Positions 36,062 to 46,587 of a stretch of DNA of 64,000 nucleotides are shown here, piece by piece. The DNA is taken from positions 62,001-126,000 of the forward strand of contig NZ_JOHO01000011.1 in NCBI RefSeq assembly GCF_000719705.1, written 5' to 3'. The notes beneath the pieces were generated by a model. That model saw only the letters and a list, made by a program, of their open reading frames with translations. It ran no database searches and was not told the origin of the DNA. Both the position numbers and the translations under genes were made by a program. How positions within the stretch are numbered: the stretch's first letter is position 1; every line of letters begins with the position of its first letter. The DNA comes from Streptomyces sp. NRRL S-350 (lineage in GTDB: Bacteria; Actinomycetota; Actinomycetes; Streptomycetales; Streptomycetaceae).

Positions 36062-36298
36062 GCCTTGCGGATTCTCCCGGAATCGTGGGTTGCGGCGCCC
36101 GGCTGCGTGACGCGCACTTGCGATCCCTGTCGATCGCCGCCGCCCGTTCCGCCTGCTACTACCGGTCCACCCGCCGGGCATATGGACATGCCTCGGCTTC
36201 CTCCTATCGTACGGGGAAGCCCCCAGGTGGGCGGAAACGAGCAGGTCGGGCGGGATCAAGATCACAGGTGGGCGCCCGTCGTCCGGCTCCGGGGCGCC

Positions 36299-38128
36299 CT
36301 ACGAGGCCCGGGCCCACCCCAGGTCCTGGAAGCGCGGCCAGGCGAAGCCGAAGGCGCCCGCGCCCGTCACGCCGTTCCGCACGCCGACCAGCTCCGGGCG
36401 CTGGTACAGCGGCACCGAGTGGCCGAGCTGCCAGATCCGTACGTCGGCCTGCTGCAGCAGGTCCAGCCGGGCCGCCGGGTCCGGCTCGGCGCCGGCCCGG
36501 TCGAAGAGCCGGTCGATCTCGTCGGTGCCGCTGCGGCCGTAGTTGGTGCCCGGGTCGAGCGCGCCGTCGAGGTCGGGGCGGGGTTTGGCGTAGGCGGGGC
36601 GCTGCTCGCTCGCCGGGCTGGGGCCGGCGGGCCAGGAGAAGAGTGCGAGGTCGTAGTCGCCGGCGGCCAGGCGGTCCCGGACGAAGGTCTCGGCGGGCGC
36701 GGTCACCGGGCTGACCGCGATCCCGGACTCGGCGAGGACGGCGGTGAGCGCGTCGGCGGTGCGCTTGGCGGTCGCCGAGCCGGCCGGGACGAGCAGGGTG
36801 AGCGCGAGTTCCCTGCCGTCCTTCGTCCGGGTGCCCCCGCCCGGGGGCCGCTTCCAGCCCGCCTCGTCCAGCTGCCGGGCCGCGTCCGGCGGTCCGGCCG
36901 CCGCGCTGTTGTCCCGGTAGCCGTCCTGGTCCGCGGCGAGCAGGTGGTTGCCGAGCGGCACGGCGGGCAGGCCGAGCGGGGTGAGCGCGGCCTCGGCGAT
37001 CCGCCGCCGGTCGACGGCCCGGGCCAGCGCCCGACGGACCGCCGGGTCGGTGAGCGGGGTCCGGGCGGCGTTGACGGTGAGCTGGGTGAGTGAGGCCGCG
37101 GCGGCCCGGTGCACGGTGATGCCGGGCAGGGCCTGGGCCCGCCGCAGGGCCTGCGCCGATGCCTCGGGCGCGGCCGCGGGCGGCGCTGCGCCCGGGGTGG
37201 CCGTGGTGGGCCCTGCGCCCGGGGTGGCCGTGGTGGGCGCCGGCGCCGCCGCCCGGTCCACCGCGGTGGTGAGCGGGGCGATGTCCAGCCGGTTCCGGTC
37301 GAGCGCGTCGAGCCGCTGCTCGGGCTGGGTGGAGAGGAAGTCGATCCGGTCGGTCTTGGGCACGTCGCCCCACCAGCGCGGGTTGCGTTCCAGGCTGACC
37401 CGCCCGCCCTCGGTGTCGTACCGGGAGAGGTTGTACGGCCCGGCGCTGGGGTGTGTCCCGCCGGTCAGTGCCCGGTTGAAGGCGTCGGGCGTGGCCGTGT
37501 CGGCGGCCGGGTAGAGCGGCGCGAACAGCGAGCGCCATTCGGCGTAGGGCCGCCGGAAGGTGACGCGTACCTCGTGCGGGTCGGCGCCCTGGGTGATCGA
37601 GTCGATGGCGTCGTACCCGGCGGGGTGCCCGCCCCGGTAGGCCGGGTCCAGGCCGGAGAGCGCGGCCCGCTGCGCGGCGAGGTCCGCGGCCCTGAGCGGG
37701 GTGCCGTCGCTCCAGACGGCGCGCGGGTTGAGCCGGTAGGTGACGACCTGCGGCTGCTGCCCGGGCGGGGTGGACTCGGCGCCGGCCAGGTAGTCCGGGT
37801 CGGGGGCGAGTCGGCCGTGCTCGTCGGGCCGGAACAGCGAGGGGTACAGCGCGTGGGCGATCAGTGCCGAGTCGGCGGTCGCCGCGCCCTGGTAGACGTT
37901 CAGCGTGGCCGGGGTGCGGTCCACCGCCCAGCGCAGCGTTCCGCCGGCCCGGACGGCGGTGCGGTCGGCGGGCGTGACGTCCCCGGTGCGGGCCGTGGGG
38001 TCGGCCCGGACGGGTACGGGGGCGGGGGTCCGGGCGGGGGTGTGCCCGTCGGAGCAGCCGCCGAGGCCGGCGGCGATCAGCAGCGCGGCGGCTGCGGCGG
38101 TGAGCTGGCGGACGCGCATGGCGGCCAT
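36299..38128 (-). CDS. ABC transporter solute-binding lipoprotein (SBP_bac_5)
   Basis: 609 residues from the ATG at 38128 (another ATG 9 nt later is equally possible). Signal peptide with lipobox LGGC (Cys about 28). The binding fold is evident (GGTLRWAVDRTPATLNVYQ; NPRAVWSDGTPLRAADL; RNPRWWGD; VPLYQRPELVG). An Ala/Pro/Thr-rich insertion with a doubled TTATPGA unit (about 300-325) interrupts the fold. No permease gene is adjacent; its nearest relative in the window is the lipoprotein at 19032. It may work with the Opp permeases of the cluster. Confidence 0.9.
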   Translation of the reverse strand: MAAMRVRQLTAAAAALLIAAGLGGCSDGHTPARTPAPVPVRADPTARTGDVTPADRTAVRAGGTLRWAVDRTPATLNVYQGAATADSALIAHALYPSLFRPDEHGRLAPDPDYLAGAESTPPGQQPQVVTYRLNPRAVWSDGTPLRAADLAAQRAALSGLDPAYRGGHPAGYDAIDSITQGADPHEVRVTFRRPYAEWRSLFAPLYPAADTATPDAFNRALTGGTHPSAGPYNLSRYDTEGGRVSLERNPRWWGDVPKTDRIDFLSTQPEQRLDALDRNRLDIAPLTTAVDRAAAPAPTTATPGAGPTTATPGAAPPAAAPEASAQALRRAQALPGITVHRAAAASLTQLTVNAARTPLTDPAVRRALARAVDRRRIAEAALTPLGLPAVPLGNHLLAADQDGYRDNSAAAGPPDAARQLDEAGWKRPPGGGTRTKDGRELALTLLVPAGSATAKRTADALTAVLAESGIAVSPVTAPAETFVRDRLAAGDYDLALFSWPAGPSPASEQRPAYAKPRPDLDGALDPGTNYGRSGTDEIDRLFDRAGAEPDPAARLDLLQQADVRIWQLGHSVPLYQRPELVGVRNGVTGAGAFGFAWPRFQDLGWARAS

Positions 38129-38211
38129 CGAACGCCGCGCCCGTCGGCCGGGCCCGGATCGACACGGTGGGCCGTGGGTGACTGCACCCGTTCGGCCCAC
38201 CGGCCGGGTGG

Positions 38212-40896
38212 CTACAGGGCCAGCTCGAACCAGACGATCTTGCCCTTGGGCGTGCGGCGGCTGCCCCAGCGCTCGGCCAGCAGGCTGACCAGTTGCAGGC
38301 CGCGCCCGCCCTCGTCGGTCTCCTGGGCGCGCCGCTGCCGGGGCTGGGCGTAGCCGTCGTCCCAGACCTCGCAGACCAGGCCGCGATCGCGCAGCAGCCG
38401 CAGCCGGATCTCGCCCCGGCCGTGCTTGAGCGCGTTGGTGACCAGTTCGCTGACCAGCAGTTCGGTGGTGTCGACCAGTTCGTCCAGCCCTCGGGCCAGC
38501 AGCCAGCTGCAGGCCAGTTCGCGGGCCTTGGCGACGGAGGTGGGCTCGGGGGGCAGGAACCACTGGCCGACGGCGTCCTCGGGGAAGCCGTGGACCTGGG
38601 CCATCAGCAGGGCGATGTCGTCCTCGCCGTGGTGCGGGTTGAGCTCGCCGAGCACGTGGTCGCAGAGGTCTTCCAGGCCCTTGCCCTCGGCGGAGAGCGC
38701 CGCGCGGAAGGCCCGCAGGCCCTCGTCGAGCTGGTGCTTGCGGCTCTCCACCAGGCCGTCGGTGTAGAGGGCGAGCACGGCGCCGTCCGGGAGGAGGAAC
38801 TCGACCTCCTCGAAGGGCTCGCCGCCGACGCCGAGCGGCAGGCCGGGCGGCACGTCGAGCGTCCGGGCGCTCTCGCCGGGGCTGAGCAGGACGGGCGGCA
38901 GGTGGCCGGCGTTGGCGAAGACGCAGCGGCGGGTGACGGCGTCGTAGACCGCGTAGACGCAGGTGGCCAGGTAGACCTCGCGGGCCTCTTCGTCGGCCGT
39001 CGAGGTGAGCCGCCCGTACGGGGTGGGGGGGCCGGCCGGCACGGAGTCGTCGCCGAGGCCGCGGGCGATCTCGTCCAGGGCGCCGAGCACCTCGGCGGGG
39101 TCGAGGTCGAGCATGGCGAGGGTGCGGACGGCGGTGCGCAGCTGGCCCATGGCGACGGCGGCGCGCAGGCCGCGGCCCATCACGTCGCCGATGACCAGCG
39201 CGGTGCGGTTGCCGGGCAGCGGGATGACGTCGAACCAGTCGCCGCCGACCTCGGTGTTGTTGTTGCTGGGCAGGTAGCGGCAGGCGATCTCCAGGCCGCT
39301 GGCGGCCGGGTTGCCCGGGGGCAGCAGGCTGCGCTGGAGGATCAGCGCGCGCTCGTGCTCGCGGCGGTAGAGCCTGGCGTTGTCGATGCAGACGGCGGCG
39401 CGGGCGACGAGTTCCTCGGCGATCGCGACGTCGCGGGCGTCGAAGGGCTCGCTGCCGATGGCGCGGGAAAGCTGGACGAGGCCGAGCACCTGGTCGCGGG
39501 CGACGAGCGGGACGATCAGGGTGGAGCGCAGCAGCGGGTCGCGCCCGGGCTCGGGGACGACGCTGCGGCCGGTGCGCAGCGCCCGGGCGTGCGGGGAGCG
39601 GCGCGGGTAACAGAGGGTGCCGCCGGCTTCGGCGATGGGCAGGCCGGTGACGGAGCCGAGCACCGAGGAGGCGCCGCCGATCACGCTGGAGACGGCGACC
39701 CGGCGCAGTTCGCCGCTGCCGTCGGTGAGCACGGTGTCGCCGAGCCGGCCGGCGCTGGGGACGGTCTCGCCGGAGAGCAGCGCGGTGTACAGGTCGACGG
39801 TGGCGAGGTCGCAGAACGGGGGGACGACGACGTCCAGCAGTTCCTTGGCGGTGGTCTCCAGGTCGAGGGTGGAGCCGATGTGCGCGCTGGCCTCGTTGAG
39901 CAGGGCGAGGTTGCGGCGCACGCCGTCGGCCTCGCGCTCGGCGACGTGCCGGCTGGTGACGTCGGAGACCTGCCCGGCGACGCCGGTGGGCTGCCCGGCG
40001 GCGCCGTTGAGGCGGTAGAGCGAGACGGCCCAGAGCCGGTTGCCCTCGCGGGTCGGGACGGCGGCGTGGAAGCGCAGGTCGAAGACGGGTTCGCCGGTGG
40101 CGAGGACCTTGCGCAGGGCGGCGGCGAGCCGGTCGGCCTCGGACGACGGGAAGAGGTCGTGCGCGGTGAGGCCCTCCAGGTCGGCGGGGACGAGGCCCAT
40201 GCCGGAGGCGAAGGCGTCGTTGACCCGCTGGAGCCGCAGCCGGTCGTCGAACAGCACGAAGCCGGTGGGCGTCTGCCCGAAGACGGCCTCGGAGGCGGCG
40301 AGGTCGGTCTCGATCCGGCGCAGCCGTCCGAGGTCGACGGCCAGGCAGGTGGCGCCCGCGGTGGGCAGGGCGCTGTCGGGCATCAGGTAGAGCTCGGCGA
40401 GGCCTTCGCTGCCGCCGGCTTCCCGGTAGGGGGCGGTGCCGACCCACTCCTCGCCGGCGAGGGTGCGCTCCAGCCGGGCGCGGCCGCGCTGCCAGAGCTC
40501 ACGGGGGACGAAGGTGGTGATCGGGTCGGCGCCGACGGCTTCGGCGGCGGGGACGCCGAAGAACTCGGCGGCGCGCTCGCTCCACTGGCTGATCCGCCCG
40601 TCGGGGCCGATCGCGAAGGTGGCGACCCGGATGTAGTCGTAGATCGAGCCGGGGTCGCCCGCGCCCCACGACCGGGCCTCGGCGGCGGGGTGGCCGCCGC
40701 GGCGCACGGCGTCGCCGCCGGGCAGGGCCGCCGGCACGGGCAGGTGCGGGGAACCGGCCTGCCCGGGTACGGCGGCATGACCGCTGCTGCTCGGCGCGCT
40801 CCGCGCCGGAGTGCTGTTCAACGGACCGACCCCTCCAACCCGCGACCGTCCGGATGTCGAGAAGACCGAGTATTCATCATCGAGGGGTACGTTCAC
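38212..40896 (-). CDS. PAS/GAF sensor with SpoIIE phosphatase and HATPase domains
   Basis: 894 residues. Order: disordered N-terminus (~80), PAS (about 85-200), second PAS (about 205-325), GAF (about 345-510), SpoIIE/PP2C (about 540-755, with EVGGDWFDVIPLPGNRTALVIGDVMGRG and GEDDIALL holding the metal aspartates) and an anti-sigma-type HATPase (about 775-890, LVSELVTNALKHG, DEGGRGLQLV). Such proteins sense a signal and switch anti-anti-sigma partners by dephosphorylation and, through the HATPase, kinase activity. No sigma or anti-sigma gene is nearby. The GTG at 40896 has a close GAGGG. A paralogue follows upstream at 41145. Confidence 0.92.
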   Translation of the reverse strand: MNVPLDDEYSVFSTSGRSRVGGVGPLNSTPARSAPSSSGHAAVPGQAGSPHLPVPAALPGGDAVRRGGHPAAEARSWGAGDPGSIYDYIRVATFAIGPDGRISQWSERAAEFFGVPAAEAVGADPITTFVPRELWQRGRARLERTLAGEEWVGTAPYREAGGSEGLAELYLMPDSALPTAGATCLAVDLGRLRRIETDLAASEAVFGQTPTGFVLFDDRLRLQRVNDAFASGMGLVPADLEGLTAHDLFPSSEADRLAAALRKVLATGEPVFDLRFHAAVPTREGNRLWAVSLYRLNGAAGQPTGVAGQVSDVTSRHVAEREADGVRRNLALLNEASAHIGSTLDLETTAKELLDVVVPPFCDLATVDLYTALLSGETVPSAGRLGDTVLTDGSGELRRVAVSSVIGGASSVLGSVTGLPIAEAGGTLCYPRRSPHARALRTGRSVVPEPGRDPLLRSTLIVPLVARDQVLGLVQLSRAIGSEPFDARDVAIAEELVARAAVCIDNARLYRREHERALILQRSLLPPGNPAASGLEIACRYLPSNNNTEVGGDWFDVIPLPGNRTALVIGDVMGRGLRAAVAMGQLRTAVRTLAMLDLDPAEVLGALDEIARGLGDDSVPAGPPTPYGRLTSTADEEAREVYLATCVYAVYDAVTRRCVFANAGHLPPVLLSPGESARTLDVPPGLPLGVGGEPFEEVEFLLPDGAVLALYTDGLVESRKHQLDEGLRAFRAALSAEGKGLEDLCDHVLGELNPHHGEDDIALLMAQVHGFPEDAVGQWFLPPEPTSVAKARELACSWLLARGLDELVDTTELLVSELVTNALKHGRGEIRLRLLRDRGLVCEVWDDGYAQPRQRRAQETDEGGRGLQLVSLLAERWGSRRTPKGKIVWFELAL

Positions 40897-41063
40897 ACGC
40901 CCTCAACATCACAACATCAGATCGGGCGAAGGTTTTTGTCCTATCGCCCGCGCAACCACAATGCCACGCTCGCGCCCCCTGCCGGAGCGTGCGCTCCCCC
41001 CGGGCCCCCGATGGCATATGCGGCACCGCTCTCCTGGCGCTCCGGCCGGCCCTCTTCGGCTCC

Positions 41064-41091
41064 CGGCTGACGGCTGACGGCTGACGGCTCA
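41064..41091. repeat. 7-bp tandem repeat, CGGCTGA x4
   Basis: Three perfect units (41064-41084) and a fourth with one change (41085-41091) in the gap between the two phosphatase genes. Confidence 0.85.
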
Positions 41092-41115
41092 CCGCTCACG
41101 GCCGCCCGCCTGCGA

Positions 41116-41143
41116 CTCGCGGCTCGCGGCTCGCGGCTCGCGG
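41116..41143. repeat. 7-bp tandem repeat, CTCGCGG x4
   Basis: Four perfect units ending one base before the stop codon of the 41145-43889 gene. Same period and similar make-up as the array at 41064. Confidence 0.88.
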
Positions 41144-41144
41144 C

Positions 41145-43889
41145 TCACGACTCGTCGGGCTCACTACCCTCCAGCGCCTGCTCGAACCAGACCACCTTGC
41201 CGATCCCCTCGGCCCGGGCTCCCCAGCGCAGTGCCAGCCGGCGGACCAGCTCCAGGCCCCGGCCGCCCTCGTCGGCCTCGGCCGCGTGCCGCTCCCGGGG
41301 CGGGTCGGGCAGCGGGTCGGAGATCTCGACCAGCAGCGTCTCGCCGAGCGTCAGCCGCACCCCGATCGGGGCGCTGGCGTACCGGACGGCGTTCGTGACC
41401 AGCTCGCTGACCAGCAGCTCGGCGGTGTCGGTGAGCGCTTCGACGTGCCACTCGGCGAGCGTGGAGCGGACCAGCCGGCGGGCCCGGGAGACGGCGGTGG
41501 GCTCGGCGGGCAGGGTCCAGCCGGCGGTCGGGGTGCCGGCCTGGCCGTGGCCCAGCCGGGCCAGCAGCAGCGCGACGTCGTCCGGCTCACGGCCCTGCTC
41601 CATGGTGTCGAGCACCGCCTCGCAGGCGGCCTGGATGGAGGCGTGCGACTGCTGGAGGACGGTGAGCAGCCGGCCGAGGCCGACGTCCAGGTCCTTGTCC
41701 CGGGACTCGACCAGGCCGTCGGTGCACAGCGCGAGCAGGCTGCCCTCGGGGATCTTCAGTTCGATCGACTCGAACGGCACTCCGCCCACGCCGAGCGGGG
41801 CGCCGGAGGGCAGGTCGAGGATCCGGCCGGCGCCGCCGGGCAGCGGGCCACCGGTGCGGGTCGGCTCCTTCAGCTCCTCGCCGGGCACCACCAGCACCGG
41901 CGGGATGTGCCCGGCCTTGGCGACGGTCAGCCTGGCCGTCGCCGGGTCGAAGACCGCGTAGATGCAGGTTGCGAGCAGCGCCTCGTCGGGGCCCTGGGCG
42001 AGGTCGTCGGCCAGCTCGTGGACGTGCCGCAGGAGGACGTCCGGCGGCAGGTCGAGGGCGGCCAGCACCCGGACGGCGGTGCGCAGCCGGCCCATGGTGG
42101 CGGCGGCCCGCAGGCCGTGGCCCATCACGTCGCCGACCACCAGGGCGGTGCGGTCGCCGGGCAGCGGGATGACGTCGAACCAGTCGCCGCCGACCTCGGT
42201 GCCGCTGCTTCCGGGCACGTACCGGTAGGCCACCTCGACGCCGGTGGGCTGCGGGACCTGCTGCGGGAGCAGGGTGCGCTGCAGGGTGAGCGCGGCGGTG
42301 CGCTCGCGGGCGTAGAGGCGGGCGTTGTCCAGCGAGCTGCCGGCCCGGTCGGCCAGCTCGACGGTGAAGGCGAGGTCGTCCCGGTCGAAGCCCTCCCGGT
42401 AGCCGGCCCGGCTGACCAGCAGCAGACCGATCACGATGCCCCGGGCGCGCAGCGGGACGACCAGCATCGAGTGCACGCCGAGGTCGCGGGCGGCCTGCAT
42501 CTTGGGGTCGCCGGGGTAGGTGACGTCGTCCAGTTGGTCGGCGCCGGAGAGCAGTTCGGGCACACCGGTGCGCAGCACCCGGCCGCAGGCGGAGTCCTCG
42601 GCGAAGGTGATCCGGGCGCCGCGGCGCAGCATCACGTCGACCTCGGGGCCGTCCTGGACGGAGGCGGTGCCGAGCTGGAGCAGCGAGGTGCGCCGGTCGT
42701 GGCCGTGCCGGGGCAGGTCGTCGCCGTGCGCGACGGCCTGGAGGAGGATCACCGCCGAGTGGTCGGTGAGCCGGGGGACGACCGAGCCGGCGAGCTCCTG
42801 GGCGATCCGGGAGGCGTCCAGCAGGTCGCCGACCCGGGAGCCGAACTCGTTGAGCAGCGAGAGCCTGCGCCGGGCGTGCTCGACCTTCGCGACGGCCCGG
42901 TAGCGCTCGGTCACGTCCATCACGGTGCCGGAGATGCCGAGCACCCGGCCGGAGCGGTCGGTCATCCGGCTGTAGGAGATCGAGCGGTAGCCGGCCCGGG
43001 TGGTGACCGGGGAGGCCAGGGTGACGTCGATGACCGGTTCGCCGGTGGCCAGCACCTGGCGCTGGATGGCGGTGATCTCGTCGGCGGCCCGCTCCGGCAG
43101 GGTCTCGCCGGTGGTGCGGCCGACGTGGTCCTCCAGGGCGACGCCGTTCATCTCGGCGAGGGTCTGGTTGACGGCGGTGTAGCGCAGTCCGGTGTCCAGG
43201 ATGGCGATGCCGAGCGGGGACTGCTCGAACAGTGCGTCGCGCACCGCGAGGTCCCGCTCGATGGCCCGTACGGCCTCCTCCTCGGCCAGGCTGACCTGCA
43301 GGAACGGGGTGCCGTCCCCGTCGACCAGGAGGGAGATCCGGGCGTCCACGGCGATCGGCACGCCGTCCCGGTCGCGCAGCTCGGCGTGGCCGGCCCAGCG
43401 CCCGTTCCGCAGGGTGTCCTGGATCGCGGCGCGGATCCGGCCGACCTGCTCCTGGTCGGCGATCAGCTCGTCGATCCGGCGGCCGACCAGCAGCTCGTTC
43501 GGCCAGCCGAGCAGTTCCTCGGCGGCCGGGCTCCAGAGCACCACCCGGCCCGCGGTGTCCAGGATCGCGATGGCGACCTTGAGCATGTCGAGCAGGCTGC
43601 CCTCCGCCGGGGCACCCAGGCCGCTCGGGGTGTCGCCGGGCCCGCCGGGGAACGGCCGGCCGGGGCGGCTGCGCAGGCCGCTCCGGGCTCCCGCCTCGGG
43701 CAGCGCCAGGGTCGGCGCCGGCTGGGCGGGCCGCGCGGCCTCGGGGGCGGTGACGGTGCCCCGCCGGCGCCCGGTCGACGGCTGGGAGGCGGCCGGACGG
43801 GCGGCGCGGCGCAGCCGGGCGCGGGCGGCGGCGCTCCCCGCGCTGCCTGCCCGCCGCTCTCCCCCGCCGCCGTTCCCGGTACTCGACAC
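41145..43889 (-). CDS. PAS/GAF sensor with SpoIIE phosphatase and HATPase domains (paralogue)
   Basis: 914 residues, GTG at 43889 with GGAGGC upstream. A ~95-residue Arg/Pro/Ala-rich tail precedes PAS (about 100-210), PAS (about 225-335), GAF (about 345-520), SpoIIE (about 545-755: EVGGDWFDVIPLPGDRTALVVGDVMGHG; EPDDVALLLARL) and HATPase (about 790-905: LVSELVTNAVRYA; DEGGRGLELV). The last four domains align closely with the gene at 38212; the N-termini do not. Tandem duplication with sensory divergence is inferred. Confidence 0.92.
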   Translation of the reverse strand: MSSTGNGGGGERRAGSAGSAAARARLRRAARPAASQPSTGRRRGTVTAPEAARPAQPAPTLALPEAGARSGLRSRPGRPFPGGPGDTPSGLGAPAEGSLLDMLKVAIAILDTAGRVVLWSPAAEELLGWPNELLVGRRIDELIADQEQVGRIRAAIQDTLRNGRWAGHAELRDRDGVPIAVDARISLLVDGDGTPFLQVSLAEEEAVRAIERDLAVRDALFEQSPLGIAILDTGLRYTAVNQTLAEMNGVALEDHVGRTTGETLPERAADEITAIQRQVLATGEPVIDVTLASPVTTRAGYRSISYSRMTDRSGRVLGISGTVMDVTERYRAVAKVEHARRRLSLLNEFGSRVGDLLDASRIAQELAGSVVPRLTDHSAVILLQAVAHGDDLPRHGHDRRTSLLQLGTASVQDGPEVDVMLRRGARITFAEDSACGRVLRTGVPELLSGADQLDDVTYPGDPKMQAARDLGVHSMLVVPLRARGIVIGLLLVSRAGYREGFDRDDLAFTVELADRAGSSLDNARLYARERTAALTLQRTLLPQQVPQPTGVEVAYRYVPGSSGTEVGGDWFDVIPLPGDRTALVVGDVMGHGLRAAATMGRLRTAVRVLAALDLPPDVLLRHVHELADDLAQGPDEALLATCIYAVFDPATARLTVAKAGHIPPVLVVPGEELKEPTRTGGPLPGGAGRILDLPSGAPLGVGGVPFESIELKIPEGSLLALCTDGLVESRDKDLDVGLGRLLTVLQQSHASIQAACEAVLDTMEQGREPDDVALLLARLGHGQAGTPTAGWTLPAEPTAVSRARRLVRSTLAEWHVEALTDTAELLVSELVTNAVRYASAPIGVRLTLGETLLVEISDPLPDPPRERHAAEADEGGRGLELVRRLALRWGARAEGIGKVVWFEQALEGSEPDES

Positions 43890-44028
43890 CGAGGAGGCCT
43901 CCGGCTCTGGTCGGGATCGGCGTCGCCGGCTGGGGACGGCTCACCGATGGTGACGAATAGTGCCGAAAAGTGACATACCCAGCAGAACCCAGGCTATCCC
44001 GGCCGTCGACTCCACTTGTCCGATTGAC

Positions 44029-44511
44029 CTACCCGGCGGACTGCGCGTCGCCCGTTCCCGGCCTGGTCAGCAGCCCGGCGACGTGCGGCAGCACGTCCCG
44101 GTCGTGATCGATCCAGTCGACGGCGTCCAGCTCGTCCGGGCCCAGCCAGCGCAGCGCGTCGTGGTCCTGCAGCGCACGCGGCTCGCCGGCCAGCAGTTCG
44201 GCGGCCCAGAACCGCAGCTCCAGGCCGGGGCGCACGGCCCACGCGCCGGGCAGCCGGGACAGCGCACGCGCCCGGACGCCCAGTTCCTCCAGCAGTTCGC
44301 GCTCCAGCGCCTGCGCCTCGGTCTCGCCGGGCTCGGCCTTCCCGCCCGGGAACTCCCACCGCCCGGCCACCGCCTCCGGCGCGCTGCGGCGGGCGGCGAG
44401 CACCCGGCCGTCGCGGACCAGAGCGCCGCCGACCACGATCCGGGGCTCCGCGGGGCGGTCGGCGGCCCGCTCCACGGGCTGTGCGGCGTGCGTGGCGTGC
44501 GTGGCGTCCAT
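44029..44511 (-). CDS. Nudix hydrolase, MutT type
   Basis: 160 residues. The Nudix box GGKAEPGETEAQALERELLEELGV fits GX5EX7REUXEEXGU exactly, preceded by ARRSAPEAVAGRWEFPGG, the layout of 8-oxo-dGTP-type diphosphatases that clean the nucleotide pool. The actual substrate is inferred. The first ~22 residues (HATHAAQPVERAADRPAEP) are an unconserved extension. TAGGGT lies 7 nt before the ATG (44524-44519) with no ribosome site: probably leaderless. Confidence 0.9.
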   Translation of the reverse strand: MDATHATHAAQPVERAADRPAEPRIVVGGALVRDGRVLAARRSAPEAVAGRWEFPGGKAEPGETEAQALERELLEELGVRARALSRLPGAWAVRPGLELRFWAAELLAGEPRALQDHDALRWLGPDELDAVDWIDHDRDVLPHVAGLLTRPGTGDAQSAG

Positions 44512-44529
44512 GGGCCCGACCCTACGGCC

Positions 44530-44733
44530 TCAGGCGTTGCGCGGTGCGCCGTCGTCGGAGCCGGCCACCCGGGCCGGCCGCGCCGCCCCGGCCTCCTCGA
44601 CCCAGTACAGCTGTTTGTGGCCGCGCGCCTCGAACTCGGCGGCCAGCCGCTGCGCCCCGGCCCGGTCCAGGTCCGCCGCGACCAGGAACCGGTTGCCGCT
44701 GTCGTCCTGCCGCATCACCCGGTAGGTGCCCAT
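44530..44733 (-). CDS. Small SPOR-like protein, 67 residues
   Basis: MGTYRVMRQDDSGNRFLVAA starts at 44733. The pattern (NRFLVAADLDRAGAQRLAAEFEARGHKQLYWVEE) resembles a single SPOR-type beta-alpha-beta unit, a peptidoglycan-binding fold, but there is no signal peptide, so a cytosolic role is more likely. TACCCT lies 6 nt before the ATG and no Shine-Dalgarno is seen. The Nudix gene follows 18 bp downstream. Conserved in streptomycetes as I recall; function unknown. Confidence 0.7.
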   Translation of the reverse strand: MGTYRVMRQDDSGNRFLVAADLDRAGAQRLAAEFEARGHKQLYWVEEAGAARPARVAGSDDGAPRNA

Positions 44734-44860
44734 GGCGGGAGGGTATCCGGCGCGCACCGGGCGTGGGGCCGGTTCCGGACGCCGTCGCGCCCCCGGCTCG
44801 CGTGGGGGTCGGGCCGGGGGCACGACGGGGACGCTACGCCGGGCGCGCTTCCGGCAGGTA

Positions 44861-44892
44861 CGGCCGCGGTTAACGGCCGGTAACCGCGGCCG
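44861..44892 (-). terminator. Hairpin terminator
   Basis: 12-bp perfect stem (44861-44872 / 44881-44892), 8-nt loop, 8 bp after the stop of the septum-formation-type gene. Confidence 0.8.
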
Positions 44893-44899
44893 CGGCGGC

Positions 44900-46375
<1,476 letters not shown>

Positions 46376-46520
46376 GTGGACTCCCCCAACCCGCCGGAGC
46401 GGGCATCGGCTCGGCGTTCGGCGCCATGGCTCGGGCCCGAACGGGCCCGATGTGAACGGTCGCGCGACTTTACCCGATCTTTCCGAACGCCTGCCCGCGC
46501 CCACCCGGCCCCCGCCGTCC

Positions 46521-46541
46521 GCTCAGCGCTCAGCGCTCAGG
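46521..46541. repeat. 7-bp tandem repeat, GCTCAGC x3
   Basis: Two perfect units and one with a final G (46521-46541) in the 212-bp gap, followed by further CTCAGG/CCCAGG drift to 46584. Confidence 0.75.
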
Positions 46542-46587
46542 CCGATGCCCCGCCTCAGGCCTCAGCCCCAGGCCCCAGGCCCCGGCA

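Noticed and set aside
36204..40447. Very long open frames on both strands (for example 653 and 1382 codons) overlapping the lipoprotein and phosphatase genes
   Set aside because: They are Arg/Pro/Ala-rich products of third-position GC in other frames; only the part of the long minus frame below 38128 encodes a recognisable protein.
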